From contig WOAB01000152.1 in assembly GCA_027886185.1 (NCBI GenBank), forward strand, positions 1,443,001-1,507,000: 64,000 bases of DNA, in the 5' to 3' direction. Below the pieces are notes generated by a model. The model worked only from the letters and a program-made list of their open reading frames with translations, was not told the DNA's origin and did not search any database. Source of the DNA: Rheum nobile (Eukaryota; Streptophyta; Magnoliopsida; Caryophyllales; Polygonaceae). Positions 57,591 to 64,000 of this stretch are shown piece after piece. The stretch's first letter is position 1. Every line of letters begins with the position of its first letter. The position numbers and the translations under genes are program-made.

Positions 57591-58789
57591 CAAGTCACTT
57601 TGATGGCTGCGTTCTTGAAGCTTCTTACTTGGACACCAAGACACGTGCAAGAATGGTTCTTTTTTGGTGATTTTTGGGTTTAAAGAATTGCAAGAAATAG
57701 AAAGGGAAGGCAACTATCCTCTATTGGATATGACTCGCCAAGATATTCAAGAAGATGATAAGTCAAGCAAGGGATATTACTCACCCAACCCTAATTACCC
57801 TGCTTTGGATATGACGCACCAAAACACAAGAGTAGAGGAAACTTGGATATTACACACCAAAGGATCAAACTCTCAAAGAACAAGAGCTCAAGATTAACGA
57901 TGGTTAAAACCAAAACGTATATTCTCAATTAATCAAAATCTGTCTAAGAAATGAAACAACGAAATACTTAAATAGCCAAATGTTCTCCTGAAACCCTAAT
58001 TTCCTAGATTCATGAAACGGCCATCTTCCTCCTCAGAAATCCATTGGGCCTTTTTGGATACGTCCAAGATAAGCCAAATAACAAAATCATATCGAAAAAG
58101 CAGCCAAATCCACCGAGCCAATTGAGAGAACGAGCATTCACAAGATTTACTCTTAAAGATAGAATTTCCTTAAAAGATAGATTTTGTGGATGCGATATCA
58201 TTCTGTTCTGAAGTACGTTTGACTTGAGATTTGGATATATTTCTTCTTAGTTAATTAACAAGAATATATCCAAAACGGAGCTCAAACGGATAAATGGTTC
58301 GCGCATACGGTCAGATTCATTCCGGGATAATGCAATGTCCATATCTCTCTGCTCCTGGCTCCGTTGGGCCTCAACTTTGGAAACGACCAAGATAGGCCCA
58401 AGAAATACAATATGTCCAAAGTTAGTACCAATTGAATCAATAATCTGCGAACGCCTCTCTGCCCTAGTTCGGGTCCCGTCGTCGGACAACATGGATGCTC
58501 CTCTAGTGATGGTGCCTCCTTTAGCTCTTTCTTGTACTTTGATGTGGACCCAAATCACATCCTCCTCCCCTACTTTGAATAGATTCGATCTCGAATCCGT
58601 ACAACTTTAGGCAAGACAACTCCCTTAGTTCTTGAAGGCGACTTAGTCATCTCAGGAAGTGTAAGGGTCTTCCTTGGCCATCCTTCTACATTGGTCTTAG
58701 CATGGTGCGTGTTCCTACAGGCCAAATTAGTCACAACATAGGCTCCATGCATACTTAGCAATGTCAGCTTCATCTTTCAAAGGTCCACA
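57591..58789 (-). other. Unclassified degenerate repeat, possibly gypsy-derived
   Basis: No intact gene. On the minus strand there are weak gypsy-polyprotein-end resemblances (GTRTRAERRSQ near 58440 and LPKVVRIRDR near 58590). Two related blocks, TTGGGCCT...GGA(T/A)ACG(T/A)CCAAGATA, lie near 58045 and 58365. A TTGGATATGAC(T/G)C(G/A)CCAA word is repeated near 57724 and 57805. No LTR pair, PBS or target duplication was found. Confidence 0.35.
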
Positions 58790-59791
58790 TGATATGCAAA
58801 AATGCATGCATTAGCAAAACCCCTTTTCTTCCTATGAATATGATGTGTTCAAGACACATCAAGGCAATCAAGATCAAGATCAAGACATGTCTAGTGAAGA
58901 TGAGCTAGAAGAGGAGGCGGCCTCGCCAGGCAACACCCATCTTGACTCGGCCACCCAACCTCCTACGGGTCCTTTGACACGCTCTAAGGTCGTGGGAGCC
59001 CAAGACGCCCAGCCAAGTGGCCATGAGCCCGGTACAACATCAAGCCCTAGTTTTGCGGCCGCAGAAGAGAAGAAGACCAAGGAGGGGCTGCATCCTGGCG
59101 CCATCACCCGAGCCCGAGCTCACCAACTTCACCACCAACTTAAGGAGGGTCTCATGAGCATAGGAACGTCGAGCTCACGTGACCTTGACTCGGTCATTTG
59201 CATCAAGGCTAGCCCGGCAAACATGGCACCTTCGGAGCTTTCATCACTTGGAGACCGATCTTGACTTGTTTCAAGTATTTCAAGACAATTTAAAATCAGT
59301 TTTAGATGTTTTAGTGAATTTCTAAAATTCCCTAAAGCCCACTAAGTTAGGGGAGTGGTGGGCCGAGTAGTGTAGATTAATTTCTTGTTTTGTTTTTCAT
59401 TTACTAAGCAAGACTATTTAAGAAAGTTTCAGCCTTATAGAAGGGGTTACGTTGAACAAGAAATCAGAAGCATCCATTTCAGTTTTTGTTTAGAAACACT
59501 CTTCTCTTCTTCCTTTCATCTTGTGCGTGATATCAAGATTTCTTCTGAATTTTGAGTGAGTTATATCTCAAATTTCAACCTTGTTCTTCTCGGTTTAGTG
59601 AGTTATATCTAAGCTGCTGAGGATCACCTATCCTACACCAACTCCCAACTTCAATTTCGCCTTCAAGATCGCCTTTATCAACGTCAACCATCAACAACAC
59701 CGCACCTTGTTCCGGATTGAAGATTGGGCGAGTTCCGGAGACTAGACGAGCAAATCCTTGCAATGAGCCTTCCCGATCCTTGATTTCAACA
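58790..59791 (+). repeat. Gypsy-2 5' LTR
   Basis: The right end at 59791 is firm because of the PBS. The left end is inferred. Between 58845 and 59264 the LTR carries an open frame of 139 residues with GPLTRSK and GAITRARA, the same kind of polyprotein tail as in gypsy-1. In the complete element this would be read from the 3' LTR. TTACTAAGCAAGACTATTTAAG near 59400 might include the TATA region. Confidence 0.75.
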
Positions 59792-59793
59792 TG

Positions 59794-59805
59794 TGGTATC
59801 AGAGC
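59794..59805 (+). other. Primer binding site of gypsy-2
   Basis: TGGTATCAGAGC is complementary to the 3' end of plant initiator tRNA-Met and lies two bases after the LTR end. It sets the LTR border. Confidence 0.9.
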
Positions 59806-60803
59806 TATGTAAGAATTTGCTCTAATCTTTGCTTTAAATCACGAGAATCTCAGTTCTACATGCTCTAGATTTCGTGCCCTTGAATTGTTGTTCTTAGAGT
59901 AGTTGTCCGTAGGGTTTCTTGTTGTTTCTCTTGTTTGTTGTTTGAGTCTTGCATCTAGGTAAAGAGTCATAGTTTAGAAGCTTAATTTCAATTAGAACTG
60001 CATCGTTAATTCCCAGGGAAATCAGTTTAGCACCCTCCTAAAATCTAGGTTCTTGTTTCTAAGTTGTTGGTGTCTTGAATTTCAAAATTGAAGCTGCTAA
60101 ACTCCAGCCAGCTGTGCCCTATTATTAGCTACATATAGTTAGGTTTGTTGCGTCTTTTATTTTCTTTATTTGGCACATTGAACAACATGAATTTAATACT
60201 TGTGTTAACATTACAAACCGAGACTTTTGACGCGTAGGAAACACTCCTAAGTATTTAAACTGAGTTGTTCATTGTAGTTTCTGAATTTCATTGTTTCGTA
60301 ATTGTAATATTTCCAATTCTCTGCATACGTTTTGTGTACAAAAAAAAAACGAAGAAAGAAAGACGAATCAGTTGCTTGGAATATCTTTGAAAAAGTGGAT
60401 GCAACCGAAAAACTCGGCTCAAACAAAAGAGAGAGCCATTGAAAAAGTTGTGCATCAATAGGATCAACTCTACGTAGTCCATTTCTTGCAATTTCTCTTA
60501 CATTGCCGTGTAATAGTGGTGCTCATCTTTTGTAAGGATACGAAGGAACTAGTACTTGCAACACTGGTTTTGAGTTGTGATTGTAATACAAGGAACTAAA
60601 CTAAGGTTGTGGTGCACTTTATTTTGTCTTTAAGAGTCAAATTTGTGCATTTAGGAAGCCATACCCCAGCCGAGTAGTGAGCTTGTAGAGCTAAGACAAT
60701 TGAGGTTTAAATCAAAATTTTAGCTTGCTTACTAGTTCTAGGGACCATTGTTGTTCTTGCTTTCGTGGGCTGTTGTGTGGGATTTTCTTGTGCAGGCTAA
60801 GCA
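59806..60803 (+). other. Gypsy-2 leader
   Basis: Leader of about 1 kb between PBS and gag ATG. AT-rich, with an A run near 60340. No coding sequence seen. Confidence 0.6.
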
Positions 60804-62600
60804 ATGGCGAATCCTAAAGACAAGAGTGTTTCGTTGGATGACCCCAAGGAAAGCACGCCCGTCACCATGGAGACCATCCTCATGGCCATCCAAACATCAA
60901 AAGAAGAGGCCGATGAGCGTGCACGCCAACACCTTCAAGCCATGCGTGACGAGCAGGCTGCCTTCATGAGGGCCATGGAGGCTCGGTGGGAGCAATCTCA
61001 AAGCCTCGTGCCTACTCAAAGTGCGAGCCGTAGTATGGTTGAGCAGGTCACCACCTCTCTTGGCCCACATATGGACGGAGGCGCGCTCGACACCCTACCA
61101 CAAGACTTGACGCATGTGACTTTGCAAGATGGTGCCTTTTCACATGCGCCCCTGGTGTCTACCACAAGGGAGGGTCACGGTTCACCTCCTAACTTTTCTT
61201 TTCCATATGTCACTACTAGCAACCCTATTTTTCCACCCTTGCGCACTAACTTTGCAGATTTAGGAGCTAGAGAACCACCAAGAGCACTGCCACCTGAATG
61301 TCCTAGGTACCAAGAGCCCATCCTTCCGCTTAGAAGAATGGTGCACGGGAGAGGAGGAGCTGGTCGTGGCAACTACCAAGGGCCACAAGCGCCCTACCAA
61401 GGGCAGCGCGGCGTCGGTGCCTTTGAAGGTGACTATATCGACGCCTATGACCAGCCTTGCCCACACGGTATTAAATTGGAGGTACAATCTTTTGGTTCTA
61501 ATTGTGATGTCGAGGCCTACCTTGAATGGGAGCAAAAAACTGAACAAATCTTTCAGTTTTACAACTACTCGGAAGCCCAACGAGTAGCTATTGCTACCAT
61601 CAAGTTTGAAGGCTTTGCATATCAATGGTGGCTTGGGGACAAAGAGGAAAGGAATTTCTTTGGTCATCCCCAAATCACTACTTGGCGAGGGCTTAAAAAC
61701 GCCCTTAGAGAAAGGTTTGTACCGGACGATTATCTGAAAAGAGTTCATGCTAAACTTGAGCAATTGGAACAAGGGAATAAGACCCCGGATGAGTTCTATA
61801 TGGAACTAAGGACCTTGATCTATAGATCTGGTCTTAGGTTTCCCGAGGGCTATCTTATTTCCAAGTTCATCAATAACCTCAACCATGAACTTAAGGCCAT
61901 TGTGAGCAAGCAACATTTTATAAGAGGGACGCCCATTAAAGAAGTTCTTCATTATACTAACCATATATATAAGACACTTCCTTCAAGGCGCCCCCAAGGT
62001 AGTAGCTCACGGCCTTGTCAAAACAATCAAGCTAGTTCCAAGGGAACTCAACCTGCACCAAGGCGCTTCGAACCTACTAGGAATGACAATGCAAGTCATC
62101 CTAGAAGAGAGGTCCCAAACCAGGTTCAAACCCAAAGAAAAAAGGGGGAGAACCGAGCTAGGGATCTCAAATGTTTGAAGTGTCTAGGAAGAGGTCATTT
62201 TGCCAAGGATTGCCCCTCAAAAAGGCAAGTTATTCTTAACACTCTAGGAGAATATGAATCTGAGGATGAGTGTGAAGAAGAGGTTGTCGAGAATGAGGAG
62301 GAATTGGAAGAGCTACACGTAGTTGCTGCCCAAGGAGACTGTTTTGTGGCTAAGAAAGTTTTGATAGCCTCGGAAGGTCCAATTGCACCTAGCCAACGAG
62401 AGACTATCTTTCATACTAGGTGCACCATTAAGGGGAAGGTGTGTAGTGTCATAGTTGATGGAGGGTCATGTTGCAACATCATTGACCAAGAAGTAGTGAG
62501 TAGATTCAATCTACCCACTATTCCACATCCACAACCCTACACACTTTGTTGGTTGAACTCCAACACTCCTCTTAAAGTCAAGGATCAAGCCACAATTTAG
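60804..62600 (+). pseudogene. Gypsy-2 gag and protease, ending in a nonsense codon
   Basis: The ATG at 60804 opens 598 codons. A coiled-coil N-terminus (KEEADERARQHLQAM) is followed by the Retrotrans_gag core (CDVEAYLEWEQKTEQIF, AYQWWLGDKEE, RFVPDDYLKRVH). A CCHC knuckle CLKCLGRGHFAKDC (near 62170) precedes an acidic linker and a protease start, VIVDGGSCCNII. TAG at 62598-62600 (probably a former CAG) stops the frame; the same frame then continues open to the window end. Gag and pol are fused in one frame in this family. Confidence 0.9.
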
Positions 62601-64000
62601 TTTGCTATAGGGGGATATGAGGATGAGGTTGTATGTGATGTACTTCCCATGACCGCATGCCATCTTCTCCTAGGAAGGCCATGGCAATTTGATAGGGGCG
62701 TTGTTCATCAAGGTGTGTTGAATGAGTATTCTTTTATAATGAATGGTAAAAGGATCACTATTTACCCTTTGGCTCCCCATGAAATCATGGCCGATCATGT
62801 GGCTAGGGAGCAACGAAAATCCCAACAAAAGGCCGAGCTAGCTAAAGGCAAGAAAATGTCAATTGGGGGCAAAGGAGGCGCCTCCAATCACATGCTCCTA
62901 GCTAAGCTTAGGGAAGTTGTTCAAGCTATCAAGCGAGGTGAGCAATGTCTTTTGTTCATTCAAAAGGACACTCTACTCACCTTGACTGACCTTGAAGGAC
63001 TTCCTAAGCCCATTACTCACCTCTTGATGGAGTTTGATGATCTCTTTCAAGAGGAAGTACCTAGTGGATCGCCACCGGTGAGAGGTATAGAACATCAAAT
63101 TGATCTTATACCGGGGGCAACACTACCAAACCGGGCGACCTATAGGGCTAACCCCGAGGAAACAAAGGAGTTGCAACGTCAAGTACAAGAATTTCTTGAC
63201 AAGGGCTATGTGAGAGAGAGCCTTAGTCCTTGTGTAGTTCCGGTCCTCTTAGTCCCTAAGAAGGATGGCACTTGGAGGATGTGTGTTGATTGCCGAGCAA
63301 TTAAAAACATTACCATCAAGTATCGCCACCCTATCCCTAGGCTAGATGACATGCTTGATGAGTTGCATGGGGCAAGTGTGTTCTCAAAGATAGACCTCAA
63401 AAGTGGTTACCACCAAATTCGCATGAAAGAGGGCGATGAATGGAAAACAACCTTTAAAACTAAATATGGGTTGTATGAATGGTTGGTAATGCCTTTTGGT
63501 CTAACCAATGCTCCTAGCACCTTCATGAGACTCATGAACCATGTACTAAGGCCATTTCTCGGCAAGTTTGTGGTTGTATACTTTGATGATATCTTAGTGT
63601 ATAGCCATAATCTTCATGAACATATTGGACACCTTAGGAAGGTTCTTGAGGTTCTTAGAGAGGAGAATTTGTATGCCAACTTTAAGAAGTGCCATTTACA
63701 TTCGGATCACGTGGTATTTCTTGGATTTGTGGTGTGCAAGGACGGCTTGAGAGTTGATGAAGAAAAGGTGAAGGCTATTCATGAATGGCCAACACCTACT
63801 ACTATGACTCAAGTCCGTAGCTTCCTTGGTTTGGCCGGTTTCTACCGCTGGTTTATGAGGGACTTTAGCACCTTGGCTGCGCCCCTCACCGAGTTAACCA
63901 AGAAAGGCGTGGATTACAAGTGGGGCACATCACAAGAGGCGGCCTTTGCTAGCCTAAAAGCTAAGCTCACTCAAGCACCACTTCTATCCTTGCCTAACTT
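62601..64000 (+). pseudogene. Gypsy-2 pol: protease end, RT, start of RNase H (partial)
   Basis: Same frame as gag, open from 62601 to 64000 without a stop. It has HLLLGRPWQFDR (protease C-terminal side). RT follows with LPNRATYRANPEETKELQ, KDGTWRMCVDCRAIKNI, KIDLKSGYHQIRMKEGDEW, WLVMPFGLTNAPSTF and YFDD (near 63580), then FLGLAGFYRWFMRDFS and the linker to RNase H. Coding quality after the single stop is good, so the copy may be young; the rest lies outside the window. Confidence 0.9.

Larger units (their letters stand above)
58790..64000 (+). mobile_element. Second Ty3/gypsy retrotransposon, cut by the window end
   Basis: The 5' LTR ends TTTCAACA at 59791, followed by the PBS TGGTATCAGAGC (59794-59805, perfect for initiator tRNA-Met). 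Gag-pol runs from 60804 past 64000. The sequence ends in the RNase H/linker region, so integrase and the 3' LTR are outside. The LTR start is uncertain, with TGATATGC at 58790 the best candidate. Pol is related to gypsy-1 (same RT motifs) but clearly diverged, so it is a different family of the same lineage. Confidence 0.88.

Noticed and set aside
59794..59805. tRNA gene fragment at TGGTATCAGAGC
   Set aside because: It is the retrotransposon primer binding site, placed two bases after the LTR end; there is no cloverleaf around it.

Overview
The window is eukaryotic nuclear DNA from a flowering plant, probably a eudicot; the species cannot be told from the sequence. Evidence: genes with GT-AG introns, Ty1/copia and Ty3/gypsy LTR retrotransposons, L1-type LINEs, MULE and CACTA DNA transposons, a Helitron-like end, FAR1-related and plant-mobile-domain genes, and a six-exon caleosin. 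Most of the 64 kb is nested, decayed transposons. I see one apparently intact host gene, a caleosin/peroxygenase at 31208-33411, squeezed between a gypsy remnant and a MULE.

Left part (1-22.2 kb). A broken gene joins a FAR1-type zinc finger to a plant mobile domain (about 251-2569). A copia element (3330-15667, target duplication AAATT) follows. It lost most of its 5' LTR, its PBS, gag and protease, but keeps an extra env-like ORF. Its 3' LTR was split by a gag-only retrotransposon (9653-15024), whose own 3' LTR was split by a solo LTR (12817-14997): three nested levels, each with a target duplication. A nearly complete LINE (15889-21510) has an 11-bp target duplication, and a Helitron-like 3' end lies near 22.24 kb.

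Middle (22.3-34 kb). There is a FAR1-related pseudogene, a 5'-truncated LINE (24062-24947), and a minus-strand gypsy remnant (about 26.3-30.8 kb). That remnant was hit by two solo LTRs: 27265-28053, of the same family as the gypsy at 48.8 kb, and 28128-30568, of the same family as the 12.8-kb solo LTR. The caleosin gene follows.

Right-centre (34-47 kb). A Kaonashi-like MULE carries a decayed MURA transposase gene (+) and a convergent, decayed DUF1985/ULP1 protease gene (-). Its introns and flanks are built from short repeats with the core GGGACAGTT/AACTGTCCC. A CACTA element (39483-41777, TSD GAA) sits in a ULP exon and itself carries a genomic fragment of a sorting nexin 2 gene, introns included. 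An LTR-like segment lies between the MURA and ULP genes.

Right (47-64 kb). A minus-strand LINE is split by an almost complete gypsy (48797-56606, TSD TAGGG). A degenerate repeat (57.6-58.8 kb) and a second, related gypsy (about 58790 to beyond the window end) follow. In both gypsies the end of the polyprotein reading frame lies inside the LTR. All coding copies except the caleosin carry stops or frameshifts, many of the nonsense codons fitting C-to-T or G-to-A change.
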